Made by a program: the position numbers and the translations under genes
Assembly: GCF_900604355.1 (NCBI RefSeq)
Contig: NZ_UWOE01000001.1
Coordinates: 3,472,001-3,536,000 of the forward strand
Source of the DNA: Luxibacter massiliensis
GTDB lineage: Bacteria > Bacillota > Clostridia > Lachnospirales > Lachnospiraceae
Direction of reading: 5' to 3'
Length of the DNA: 64,000 nt
Notes under the pieces: model-generated
Told to the model about the DNA's origin: nothing
Seen by the model: the letters and a program-made list of their open reading frames with translations, nothing else
Database searches by the model: none
Shown: positions 27,943 to 36,312 of the stretch, in pieces
Position numbering within the stretch: the first letter of the stretch is position 1
How the letters are laid out: every line of letters starts with the position of its first letter

Positions 27943-30522
27943 TTATGTTTCATGTTCCCGTAACCTGTCTACAATACTCTTCCTTGAGACAGCTTTATAT
28001 ACTAAAATTGGAATAGACACACCCAGCAAAGCTAAAACTGGTACAGCAATAAGAATCATCGTAACCGTCATTTTCCGTTTGAAAAACCAATACAGACTTT
28101 CCACAACCGGAAGCAGTCCAAAATAAATACCAAAATTTAAAATTAATGCCAGGATAATGGTGCTCCCGCCAATCAGTATCCCTTCCATGATCAACATTTT
28201 TTTCATCTGCTTCCCCGTCATGCCGATACTCTGCAGCATTGCCAGTTCCCGCTTTCTGGATACGATGCTGGTCACCTCCCCATTGGCAAAATTCAAAATA
28301 CCTACCAGGCCGATGAGAAGACTCATGCTGCCCCCCACGACCCAGATCATTGTCTGAATCTGCTGGAAATTAGAAGCATACCCCGCTTTTGACTCATACT
28401 GCATATCTGTCTCCACATTTTCAGTGTAATTTTTCAAAAACTGTTCCGCATCTGCCTGGGATTCTTCCGTGAAATCTGCCATATAGATCATCTTTCCGGC
28501 ATTTTTGCCCGCCAATGACTGTATCCCTTCTGCTGACATGGCAAACATAGGGTTCCCATACCTGCGAAGTGTCATATTTCCTGGCATTACTGCAACTGCC
28601 GCTACGGTATAGGTTTTCTCTGTCTTCCCATGCAATGTCACTTCTGTGCCCTCCTCATTCCAGGTGTAATCGTCTGAATAGGTCAGCTTAACCTGTTCCC
28701 CTGGATGGAAAAGAATATTTTCTGTCCTGGGTCTTCCGTAGTCATCCTCCTGGATTACATGGATGATACTGTCTGGGTTTTTCCAATCCTCCAGATGTCC
28801 CTCCACCTCTTCCAGATAGGTAAACGGAAAATCATCCAGCCCAAACAAATTTGGATATTCACTCACGGCTGCATCGTCTGGAAGAGCCAGGATACTCGGA
28901 TCCAGATGCTCCCGCGAATAACCTGCGCGCTGCTTAATCCACTGCTCCTTTGTCACATCCATTTCCAGGTATTCTCTTGCATAGTACACATACCCTCCGT
29001 CTTCCATGCCCGGCTGGGCATTTAGATTTTCCACAAGAGAATCTGAGACATCCCCGCCGCCGGAATAGTTAAAATAATCCACAGTACCCACCAGAAAATC
29101 AGAGAGCACAAACTTATCCAGAAAACCATCCATATTGAAACCCACAGAAAATATATACACTCCGTTCAGGATCGTCAGGCTCAACGATAGTGACAACACG
29201 ACCAATACAGTCTTTAGTTTGTTCCGCATCAGACTTCCCATGGCCATCTGGTAAATACGGCTTCTCTTCTTACTCTTCCGTTTCTTCTTGCTCCTTTTCT
29301 GGCTCTGCTCTGTATAGCGCACCGCCTCAATAGGAGAAACTTTTCCTGCCTTCCAAGCGGGAATCAGGCAGCTAATCAGCACTGTCACCAATGCAAAGAG
29401 TGCCGAACCCACAAAAATTAAAGGATTTGCCGTATAAAACACTTCCACATCATCAAAATTGCGTATCATAACCGGAGCCAAAAGATTTCCCACGGCATAT
29501 CCTGCCAGAAGTCCCACTGGGATCCCGATACCCGACAAGAGCGCCGCCTGCCAGAAGAGCATCCTGCGGATCTGCCCCCTGGTAGTCCCGATGGTTTTCA
29601 AAAGTCCATAAAACCGTACATCTCCCGCCACACTGATCTGAAATACATTATAAATAATCAAATAACCTGCCAGGATGATGGATACCAGCGCAAGAATCAT
29701 AATAAACCGGTCCTGGATATCGCCGGTGTCACTTCTCGTCGAGGTATACGCCCAGTTCACTCCAGTGCTTAGATAATTGCCTGCATCCGCATCTAAGGTC
29801 GTATAGCCATGATTTTCTGCTACCTGATCCAAATTTTCTTCAATCTTTTTACTATCTTTAAACATTACGTCCAGAAACCAACTTCCAATGCCACTGTAAT
29901 AAATATCTTCACGTGGTACTTTTTCCATCTTCTCCAGAACATATTCCTCTGACAACCACATCATATGCGCCTGGGCAGCCTGGTCTGCTTCCCAGAATCC
30001 ACACAATGTAAAGGTATCTGTCACTGTTTCCTTTCCGAGAGGGTAGGTAACTGTCACTTCTGCCCCCAGCTCCTTTGGCACGCCCAGCTCCTCCAGAACT
30101 GCTGTATCTACAGCTGCTTCCTTTTCTTTCTCAGGCATTCTGCCAGTAGTGGGCTGGCTCCATCCAAATTTTGCATAATTTTCGTCCGCATACCGAATTT
30201 CCAGCCAGATTTTATCAAACGGTGCTTCTTCCGGCTTGGCAAATAAAAATGTAGTCCCATATTCCCGGATCAATGGATCGTCCTTCAGCTCATTCACTTG
30301 TTCCCTTGTCAGTTCTTTAAACCCACCATGGGAATATCCTCCGACCTGCCGCATACTCTGCTGCTCTACAGAATAATTCATGGTCTCCGCCACAGTAAAT
30401 AATGCAGTAAATAACAGGGAAGTCAATATAATTGCCAGTACTGCCACAAGATTTCTCGTCTTGCCGGCGCGGAGGCTGCGAAATGCAAGACGGCGGACTG
30501 TGCGTCTGTTTGCTACCTTCAT
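27943..30522 (-). CDS. FtsX-family ABC transporter permease (MacB/LolE-like)
   Basis: Large membrane protein, 859 residues, with two FtsX domains: one N-terminal (helix about residues 21-43, then helices near 270-400 after a roughly 220-residue extracellular domain) and one C-terminal (three helices from about 730). The RRLAFRSLRAGKTRN start and MAMGSLMRNKLKTVLVVLSL in the middle mark the two repeats. Such permeases work by mechanotransmission with a LolD/MacB-type ATPase, here encoded immediately upstream with an ATGA overlap. Clostridial examples are often controlled by an adjacent two-component system and give resistance to peptides. That role is inference here. Confidence 0.9.
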   Translation of the reverse strand: MKVANRRTVRRLAFRSLRAGKTRNLVAVLAIILTSLLFTALFTVAETMNYSVEQQSMRQVGGYSHGGFKELTREQVNELKDDPLIREYGTTFLFAKPEEAPFDKIWLEIRYADENYAKFGWSQPTTGRMPEKEKEAAVDTAVLEELGVPKELGAEVTVTYPLGKETVTDTFTLCGFWEADQAAQAHMMWLSEEYVLEKMEKVPREDIYYSGIGSWFLDVMFKDSKKIEENLDQVAENHGYTTLDADAGNYLSTGVNWAYTSTRSDTGDIQDRFIMILALVSIILAGYLIIYNVFQISVAGDVRFYGLLKTIGTTRGQIRRMLFWQAALLSGIGIPVGLLAGYAVGNLLAPVMIRNFDDVEVFYTANPLIFVGSALFALVTVLISCLIPAWKAGKVSPIEAVRYTEQSQKRSKKKRKSKKRSRIYQMAMGSLMRNKLKTVLVVLSLSLSLTILNGVYIFSVGFNMDGFLDKFVLSDFLVGTVDYFNYSGGGDVSDSLVENLNAQPGMEDGGYVYYAREYLEMDVTKEQWIKQRAGYSREHLDPSILALPDDAAVSEYPNLFGLDDFPFTYLEEVEGHLEDWKNPDSIIHVIQEDDYGRPRTENILFHPGEQVKLTYSDDYTWNEEGTEVTLHGKTEKTYTVAAVAVMPGNMTLRRYGNPMFAMSAEGIQSLAGKNAGKMIYMADFTEESQADAEQFLKNYTENVETDMQYESKAGYASNFQQIQTMIWVVGGSMSLLIGLVGILNFANGEVTSIVSRKRELAMLQSIGMTGKQMKKMLIMEGILIGGSTIILALILNFGIYFGLLPVVESLYWFFKRKMTVTMILIAVPVLALLGVSIPILVYKAVSRKSIVDRLREHET

Positions 30523-31250
30523 TCTGCCACACCCTTTCTACCGCTGTCTCCTGCCCTGCCTGTAGTCTGCCCGCTGGCCTGCCTGCCGTTTACAATCTTC
30601 CCATCTTCAATATGAACGATTTCATCAGCCATCTGTGCGATTTCTTCATTATGTGTGATCATCACGATGGTCTGTTCAAACTGACGGCCCGTTACTTTTA
30701 AAAGTCCCATCACATCCAGACTCGTACGCGAATCCAGGTTTCCAGTAGGTTCATCTGCTAACAGAATGGCTGGCTTTGCGGCCAGGGCACGGGCGATGGC
30801 CACCCTCTGCTGCTGACCTCCGGACAAATTATTGGGCAGGCTCTCCACCTTATCCTCCAACCCAAGAGTCTGAATAATCCGTTTCACATATCGCTTATCC
30901 GGCCTATTTCCATCCAGCTCAATGGGAAGCACAATATTCTCATATACATTCAGTACTGGAACAAGATTATAATTTTGAAAGACAAATCCAATCTTACGCC
31001 TTCGGAATATAGTCAGCGCCTCTTCTTTGAGTCCAAATATTCTTTCCCCGCCTACAATCACCTCTCCTGAGGTGGGGCGGTCCAGTCCCCCGAGCATATG
31101 CAGCAGCGTGGATTTCCCACTGCCGGACGTACCCACAATGGCGGTGAATGCGCCTGCCTCTACTGACAAATTTACACCGTCCAGCGCCCTCACCATAGTC
31201 TCCCCGGCCCCATAATATTTCTTTAGCTCTCGTGTTTCCAGAATTGCCAT
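30519..31250 (-). CDS. ABC transporter ATP-binding protein (MacB/LolD-like)
   Basis: ATPase partner of the FtsX permease, 243 residues. Walker A GTSGSGKST (about residues 40-48), signature NNLSGGQQQRVAIARAL, Walker B ILLADEPTGNLD and the H-loop ITHN are all intact. AAAGGGG precedes the ATG at 31250. The last four bases overlap the permease start. The 138-bp gap upstream, after the sensor kinase, may hold the promoter used by the paired response regulator, but I could not define a convincing -35/-10 pair. Confidence 0.95.
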   Translation of the reverse strand: MAILETRELKKYYGAGETMVRALDGVNLSVEAGAFTAIVGTSGSGKSTLLHMLGGLDRPTSGEVIVGGERIFGLKEEALTIFRRRKIGFVFQNYNLVPVLNVYENIVLPIELDGNRPDKRYVKRIIQTLGLEDKVESLPNNLSGGQQQRVAIARALAAKPAILLADEPTGNLDSRTSLDVMGLLKVTGRQFEQTIVMITHNEEIAQMADEIVHIEDGKIVNGRQASGQTTGRAGDSGRKGVAE

Positions 31251-31388
31251 AGCCTTAACCCCTTTCTGTCCCTACGCTTAAACTGTTTCTGTCTGATTAC
31301 ACTATAACAGAACAATCTTTCATGGTGCTTTCTGAAAACTAACAGATCTGAAAGTTTTGGCTTCACGGCTGTTAAAATAATGCTATAT

Positions 31389-32333
31389 TTATTTCTGCAA
31401 ATACACATCTTTTTTAGGGAGAAACACAGAGAATGTAGTCTCAATTCCAGGCATACTTTCCACCTTTACATATCCCCCCTCCTCCTGAATAATCTGGCTG
31501 GTCAGGTATAGTCCGATACCGACACCCTCCTTTTCCAAAACCTGCCTCCCGCGATAGAATCTCTGAAATACTTTCCCCAGCTCATCCTCCAAAATCCCAG
31601 GCCCATGATCCGTAATCTGGATGCGGTAAAACAATTCATAAGGTGTCGCGGACACAGTCACCTCATCCCCTGGCTCTGTATATTTTACTGCATTATCCAA
31701 GATATTATAAAGGGCCTCCTGGGTCCATTTCCCGTCGCAGACCACGTCCCCCTTTTCTTTAGTTCCCTGGTGATTTGCACAGTGAATCTTTATTTTTCGT
31801 TCTTCCGCCTTTTTCCGAATTTGTTCCACGGCCTGTTCAATTAATATAAACACATCCTGCCTTTTCGGGTGCAGTGTCACGATTCCATTTTCCAGGCGGG
31901 AGGCCTTAATCAGAGCCTCAATCAAGAACTGAAGCTTTCCGGCCTGCCCCTGTATCTGGCTGACACAATTTCTCTCCTCCCGGGGCAATTCCTTTTCCAG
32001 AAGAAGCTGTGTATACAGCGATATATTTGCAAGGGGCGTCTTTGTCTGATGCGAAATATCCGAAATAAGCGTTTTAATGCTGCCCTTGTCCTGCTCCATT
32101 TTTCGGATGATTGTTTCTGACTTCTTTAAATATTGCGCCATGCGCGTCTCAATAGCAGATATTCTTGTCTCATCATAGCGTTTCTCCCGAAACGTACCTT
32201 CCACCGCTTCATCCAACATCTTCTGCAGTGAACTCAAAATCCCCCGCATTCTTCTGTACTGCCATCCCCAGAAAAGACCAATTCCTGCTGCCAGTCCTAT
32301 ACAGGTCAGTATGATCCCTGCCTCTATGCCCAT
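31389..32333 (-). CDS. Sensor histidine kinase, single-TM, small
   Basis: HisKA/HATPase kinase of 314 residues with only one N-terminal transmembrane helix (about residues 4-24) and no extracellular domain. It therefore probably senses through the membrane or through the neighbouring transporter, as BceS-like kinases do. H box SDISHQTKTPLANIS (histidine near residue 95), N box ALYNILDNAVKYTEPG, and G boxes DHGPGI and GVGIGLYLT are intact. Its ATG directly follows the stop codon of the response regulator gene. Confidence 0.92.
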   Translation of the reverse strand: MGIEAGIILTCIGLAAGIGLFWGWQYRRMRGILSSLQKMLDEAVEGTFREKRYDETRISAIETRMAQYLKKSETIIRKMEQDKGSIKTLISDISHQTKTPLANISLYTQLLLEKELPREERNCVSQIQGQAGKLQFLIEALIKASRLENGIVTLHPKRQDVFILIEQAVEQIRKKAEERKIKIHCANHQGTKEKGDVVCDGKWTQEALYNILDNAVKYTEPGDEVTVSATPYELFYRIQITDHGPGILEDELGKVFQRFYRGRQVLEKEGVGIGLYLTSQIIQEEGGYVKVESMPGIETTFSVFLPKKDVYLQK

Positions 32334-33038
32334 CTACTTCACCACCCAGGTGTAACCCACACCATACACATTTTTTATATACTCCGGGGACGAGGAGTCA
32401 TCCTCCAGCTTTTCCCTCAGCCGTTTTACTGCAACAGGAAGTGCATTATCATCTACAAATTCTCCGCCTTCCGTCCAGATTGCATCTAAAATACGTTCTT
32501 TAGGCACTGTATTTCCCCGGTTCTCCACCAAAATTTTCAGCAATTTCTGCTCTGTCCGGCTCAAAAAAAGAGGCTGTCCGTTCTTTGTATATTCCATACT
32601 GGAGAAAGCAAAACAAAATGGGCCAAGTATCAACTCCCCCGCATCTCCCAATCTGGCTCTCTCCCCTTTTTTAATCTTCCTCAACTGGGTATTCACCCTG
32701 GCCCGCAAAACCATCAGACTGAAAGGTTTTGTAATGTAGTCGTCAGCTCCAGATTCCAATCCAGTTACAATATCCACTTCCAGGTCATTTGCCGTCAGAA
32801 TAATCACCGGCAGATCCATCGCCTTCCGGATCTTCTGTAAAAGCGTAAGGCCGTTTCCATCGGGCAGGTTCAGATCCAAAATCACGAGATCTATTCCCCC
32901 TGCATTCCTGCCAAAAACTGCCCCTTCCGCCTGTGCCAGGCTCTCTGCCTGAAATACCCCATGTTCTCCGTCCTGCAAAGCAAGCCGGATTCCATCGCTG
33001 AGCGCCTTGTCGTCTTCTACAACCAGTATATGATACAT
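32334..33038 (-). CDS. OmpR-family response regulator
   Basis: Receiver plus winged-helix regulator, 234 residues, starting MYHILVVEDD. Phosphorylation aspartate in LVILDLNLPDGNG; C-terminal winged helix with ENRGNTVPKERILDAIW and NVYGVGYTW. I choose the ATG at 33038, which has GGAGGAG at 6 nt; an upstream frame from 33071 adds 11 unrelated residues. First gene of the regulator-kinase-ABC block and the presumed activator of the ABC genes. Confidence 0.93.
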   Translation of the reverse strand: MYHILVVEDDKALSDGIRLALQDGEHGVFQAESLAQAEGAVFGRNAGGIDLVILDLNLPDGNGLTLLQKIRKAMDLPVIILTANDLEVDIVTGLESGADDYITKPFSLMVLRARVNTQLRKIKKGERARLGDAGELILGPFCFAFSSMEYTKNGQPLFLSRTEQKLLKILVENRGNTVPKERILDAIWTEGGEFVDDNALPVAVKRLREKLEDDSSSPEYIKNVYGVGYTWVVK

Positions 33039-33120
33039 CCCAAACTCCTCCATGCAGCCCTTTAGCCTCAACCTTACCTGTCAGTTACTATTTCCCCCAG
33101 CACCTTTTTAAAGCCATCTA

Positions 33121-34564
33121 TCAGACAGACTGGCCAGTCAAAGACCCCGATGCAAGCATACGGGGCATCAAACTAGCAGCATCTTCCGAATCCTGTATAA
33201 TAGTCGCAAAACAATAAATATGCCCATTTTTTCAAGAAACCCTACGAACCATCCGTTTACATTTTCCCCATCTGCCAAACCCGTACCCGTTTTGCCGTAA
33301 AGCCTCCCGGATGAAGTATCAGACAGATATAGGGCATTTTTGACAGCCTGAATATTCTGTTCATCAAACCCCCACTTATTCTCAAGCAGTTCAGATAAAA
33401 GTATTACCTGCTCTACAGGGGAGATCTTCAGGGAAGATTCTGCCCAATAGTCGTGGATCCCCGCTGTCAGGTCACAGTTCCCATAGGAAATCTACTGGTA
33501 ATAAGCATGCAGCGAGGGAAGTCCTGTCTGGCTGTCGAGATTTTGAAAATACCAGTTTACAGAGTTCTGCATAGCAAAAGAAAAAGTTTGGTCTTTGTTC
33601 CACGAATCAAAGGAATACTATGTGCCGTCCCAGGACTGGCCAGAGGAATCGGGAGAAATAACGCCTTCCTCCAGAGCAAACAGACCACTGTATATTTTAT
33701 AACCAGAGTCCGGCAATACCCGTTTTATACTTAAATCTTCATTATATATATGATATCTGCCCGCCACCATATCGTACAAAACGAAGGAACCCTTATTTCC
33801 CTGTCCTTTTGCATGACATGAAAGGCATGCCAGACAAAGGGGTTAAACCAATAAAGTATCTGGAAGATACAGCTTAGATAGTTTAAAATGACATCCTTAT
33901 TTTTATAATGCTGCAGCTCATGAAGGAAAATAAAACGGATATCATGTTCCTCCAATAGAATATCCATATCCTGCGGAATAATGACTGTCGGACGAATGAG
34001 ACCGTAAGATACAGGACTAGGCACATTACAGGAAGCATACAGGGCAACCCTGCGCTCAATCTTCAGTTCCTCCATACAGGCAGCAAAATGTCTGTATAAA
34101 TCTTGCTCATTTTCAGCCGTAATTAAATAAGAGGCTTTTTTAATCTTATAAACCGTATAAACATTATAGATAAAATATACGATTGTCACAGCACATCCCA
34201 ACATCCATATCACTTGAAAAACAGTGCCGGATACATACCCGGCAGAATGGCCTGCGCCCGGCGCAAAATCAGACAGTCCCAATCCAGTAAGTTGGGCGGC
34301 ATCAAGAGGATCATAAGCTGATACATTTATAATACCCCCAGATTTGTGGTTAAAAACATTTTGTAATTTTAATAGAAACGGGTTCGGACTAAAAAAACTG
34401 GCTGGTACAAATGGAAAAAACAGTACTAAAATAAAAATATACCATATATGATACTGGCTGCTTAGAGTCATATGTTTTTTTAAAATTCTTTTCAACAACA
34501 ATATAATGGCTAAAAGAATACTGACGGTTAGATTACATGACAGAAAATGTCCTGAAAATGTCAA
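33121..34564 (-). pseudogene. blaR1: Decayed blaR1 (beta-lactam sensor/M56 antirepressor protease)
   Basis: The N-terminal M56 part is still open (33731-34564): four hydrophobic segments and the zinc motif HELQHYKNKD. It breaks just after MQKDRE. The sensor domain then continues in another frame (about 33775 downwards) with GSFVLYDM, a degraded SxxK motif (DSGYK), SYGN and LYGKTGTG, all recognisable as the penicillin-binding domain. Lesions: a junction near 33790 that loses the stretch between protease and sensor domain, probably over 100 residues; in-frame TAG codons at 33618-33620 and 33492-33494; and a frameshift near 33215 after GFLEKMGIF, beyond which FATIIQDSEDAASL restores the family C terminus. 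The TTG start at 34564 overlaps the blaI stop codon. The sensor cannot be functional as written. Confidence 0.88.
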
Positions 34565-34950
34565 GCTTTATCACCTCGTTTTAATTTTGAATGGATCAGC
34601 TCATACATTTTTTCCAGATCAGCATTAGACAATTGAGAACTCGACAGTAATGAAGATAGCAGGGTCTCTGCCTTTCCATTATAAAAGCGGTCTAAAAATA
34701 AATGGTTTTCCTGGGACAGATATTTTTTCTGTGAAATGATGGGATAATAATAATACATACGTCCTCTTTGTTCATAAGAAATAACATGTTTAGCCGTAAG
34801 CCGGGATAATAATGTATGAATCGTCTTATTGCTCCAATTATGCACTTTGGGGACCTTTTCACAGACTTCATTGGTACTGATAGGCGAATCGGCCCATATG
34901 ATTTTCATAATTTCATATTCCGCTTCTGAAATCTGAGGTAGTTTTTCCAT
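34561..34950 (-). CDS. blaI: BlaI/MecI-family transcriptional repressor
   Basis: Winged-helix repressor of 129 residues. The DNA-binding half (ISEAEYEIMKIIWADSPIS, then NWSNKTIHTLLSRLTAKHVI) fits BlaI/MecI, and the C-terminal half has the helices of the dimer interface. In intact systems BlaR1 triggers cleavage of BlaI; here BlaR1 is a pseudogene, so repression may be permanent or relieved another way. The ATG at 34950 has AAGGAG at about 8 nt. The reading frame, promoter and operator all look intact. No beta-lactamase gene is in the window. Confidence 0.92.
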   Translation of the reverse strand: MEKLPQISEAEYEIMKIIWADSPISTNEVCEKVPKVHNWSNKTIHTLLSRLTAKHVISYEQRGRMYYYYPIISQKKYLSQENHLFLDRFYNGKAETLLSSLLSSSQLSNADLEKMYELIHSKLKRGDKA

Positions 34951-34966
34951 ATGTATCACTCCTTAA

Positions 34967-34982
34967 TACTACTAATGTAATA
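34967..34982. promoter_or_regulatory. BlaI-type operator TACTACTAATGTAATA
   Basis: A 16-bp dyad of the TAnTAC-N4-GTAnTA form recognised by BlaI/MecI repressors. It directly abuts the -10 box of the blaI promoter and covers the expected transcription start, as expected for autorepression. Confidence 0.75.
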
Positions 34983-35011
34983 ATTATAGGTTGTGAGTAT
35001 GAAAAGGTCAA
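34983..35011 (-). promoter_or_regulatory. blaI promoter
   Basis: Minus strand: TTGACC (35006-35011), a 17-nt spacer, then a perfect TATAAT (34983-34988). The operator follows immediately. Confidence 0.85.
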
Positions 35012-35041
35012 TAAAATTATTGCCAAACAACATACACATAT

Positions 35042-35170
35042 CTATACCCATAGGGCACCCCTTAATGCATGTCCTTCGGACGGGCGGACTCCGTCCAGCA
35101 AGGTATACCCACAGGGCATCCCTTAATGCATGTCCTTCGGACGGGTGGACTTCGTCCAGCAAGGTATACT
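35042..35170. repeat. Dispersed repeat family R1, two nearly identical tandem copies
   Basis: Units at about 35042-35108 and 35102-35170 overlap at a shared AAGGTATACCC joint. Each contains TGCATGTCCTTCGGACGGG and GGACTYCGTCCAGCAAGG, which form two hairpins with TTCG loops. They are the best preserved copies in the window and lie just upstream of the blaI promoter. Confidence 0.85.
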
Positions 35171-35198
35171 TATTAAACTGCTAATGCCCGATAAAGCA

Positions 35199-35235
35199 AG
35201 GGCGGAAAGTTTAAAAAAATTAACCTCTCCGCCCT
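35199..35235 (-). terminator. Terminator-like hairpin after the lipoprotein gene
   Basis: Stem AGGGCGGA / TCCGCCCT around an AT-rich loop, about 94 bp past the stop codon of the lipoprotein at 35329. The following T run is weak. Confidence 0.55.
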
Positions 35236-35328
35236 GTTATTATCCTATAATATCATATCTAAAATTTACATTTACAGACTTTTCATCTTTTACATATCCT
35301 TCTTGTTCTGTATTATGGTTCCATATCA

Positions 35329-36039
35329 TCACTCAAATGTCACTTTATCCCGGATAAGCCACTCCCAGGGAGAAATACTCTCTGCGTATCTTGCTGCCCA
35401 TTCTTCTATTTCGTCAGTCTGCCCTGAATATAGTTCTATGATTTCTTGAGATTCCTTGGAGAACGTATATGCTTCATCATAATACACTGCTTTTGTAGTC
35501 TCTTGAAATGTTGTATAATCTGCCTCATCCATCTCTTCCTCTTCAAGCCAGTTTACACATATATCACCCAGCAGATACCGTAACTCATCTTTCTTATTCA
35601 CTGGTTTTTCATCTTCTTCAAAGCTCTTTATTCCCGCTGCCTCTTTGTTTCTCTCTTTCCAGGACTCCCAGCCTATTGACAAATCATCGCCTGTTGCATA
35701 ACATAGCGCAAGTACCGTATTAAACTCATTAGGCATCCACGTTGCTCCCGCGCTGTCCGACCATGTAAATTCTGCCGGGTCGATTCCATATGCTTCCAGA
35801 TATTCCTTCTGCACCCGTTCTTTCACCGTACTCACAAATGCATCCAACTGTTTATCGGTGATTCCGTACTCGTTTAATTTCTGAGATTCTTCCGTATCAG
35901 TTTCTTCTTCCTCAGTCTCAACCGACTCTTCTGCTTTTGCAGAATCCTCCTGCTTTGCATTCTTTTCAGCGGGTGCGGAACAGCCGAACACGAAAAATAC
36001 CATCACTGCCGCCAGCACAATACTCAATGTTTTTCTCAT
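35329..36039 (-). CDS. Hypothetical lipoprotein under a poly-G promoter
   Basis: Secreted lipoprotein of 236 residues. The signal peptide ends in the lipobox VFGCS (cysteine at residue 20), followed by a Glu/Lys/Thr-rich linker of about 35 residues. The folded part begins YGITDKQLDAFVSTVKERV and is rich in acidic and aromatic residues; I recognise no family. The ATG at 36039 has AGGAGGAG at 4-6 nt. Its leader contains a GTTACTGTA/TACAGTAAC hairpin (36068-36093), and its promoter has a ten-base homopolymer spacer, so expression may switch on and off between cells. A surface lipoprotein is a usual target for such switching. Confidence 0.8.
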   Translation of the reverse strand: MRKTLSIVLAAVMVFFVFGCSAPAEKNAKQEDSAKAEESVETEEEETDTEESQKLNEYGITDKQLDAFVSTVKERVQKEYLEAYGIDPAEFTWSDSAGATWMPNEFNTVLALCYATGDDLSIGWESWKERNKEAAGIKSFEEDEKPVNKKDELRYLLGDICVNWLEEEEMDEADYTTFQETTKAVYYDEAYTFSKESQEIIELYSGQTDEIEEWAARYAESISPWEWLIRDKVTFE

Positions 36040-36109
36040 TTCTCTCCTCCTGTATACAGAAATTTGTTACTGTATCTTATCGTGTACAGTAACTTTTATT
36101 ATGTATACC

Positions 36110-36141
36110 ATTATACCCCCCCCCCAGGTATTTTAAGTCAA
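36110..36141 (-). promoter_or_regulatory. Candidate phase-variable promoter with G10 spacer tract
   Basis: Minus strand: TTGACT (36136-36141), a 20-nt spacer made of ten mixed bases plus ten G residues (36116-36125), then a perfect TATAAT (36110-36115). The spacer is 3 nt longer than the optimum, so slippage of the tract from ten to seven G would restore 17 nt. The homopolymer lies directly against the -10 box. Confidence 0.7.
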
Positions 36142-36181
36142 GCTGTAAAGGCCTTGATTTTATAATATATCATCAATGTCT

Positions 36182-36216
36182 GATATCCCCGGAAATCAAC
36201 GGTTTCCGGGGATATC
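36182..36216. terminator. Perfect 14-bp hairpin, terminator-like
   Basis: GATATCCCCGGAAA / TTTCCGGGGATATC around a 7-nt loop. It lies between the lipoprotein promoter and the left end of the island. A short T-rich stretch (ATTTTATC) follows on the plus strand, so a terminator is plausible, but no gene reads into it from that side. Confidence 0.5.
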
Positions 36217-36258
36217 TATTTTATCACAATCTATCAATATCCATGTGAGTCCGGACAG

Positions 36259-36279
36259 ATTCCGGACAAATTCCGGACA
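36259..36279 (+). repeat. Left 21-bp direct repeat of the island (candidate att/arm site)
   Basis: Begins ATTCCGGACAAATTCCGGAC and matches the copy at 48870-48890 at 20 of 21 positions in the same orientation. A further partial unit, GTCCGGACAG, precedes it. The two copies bound 12.6 kb containing an integrase and excisionase at the left end. Confidence 0.65.
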
Positions 36280-36281
36280 GA

Positions 36282-36312
36282 AATTCAGAGGGCAAACACT
36301 GCCCTCTGAATT
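36282..36312 (-). terminator. Terminator overlapping the DUF4143 stop codon
   Basis: Perfect 13-bp stem AATTCAGAGGGCA / TGCCCTCTGAATT with a 5-nt loop; part of the stop codon lies in the stem. It ends the leftmost operon of the island. Confidence 0.75.

Noticed and set aside
33731..34564. Functional M56 peptidase gene
   Set aside because: The downstream sensor domain of BlaR1 is readable in other frames with stop codons, so the open part is the remnant of a broken gene.
35042..35170. Ends of an insertion sequence
   Set aside because: No transposase frame and no long terminal inverted repeats; the units belong to a short dispersed repeat family.
36247..36279. Possible CRISPR-like array of TCCGGACA units
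   Set aside because: Three units of about ten bases without spacers or cas genes; better explained as integrase arm or attachment sites.
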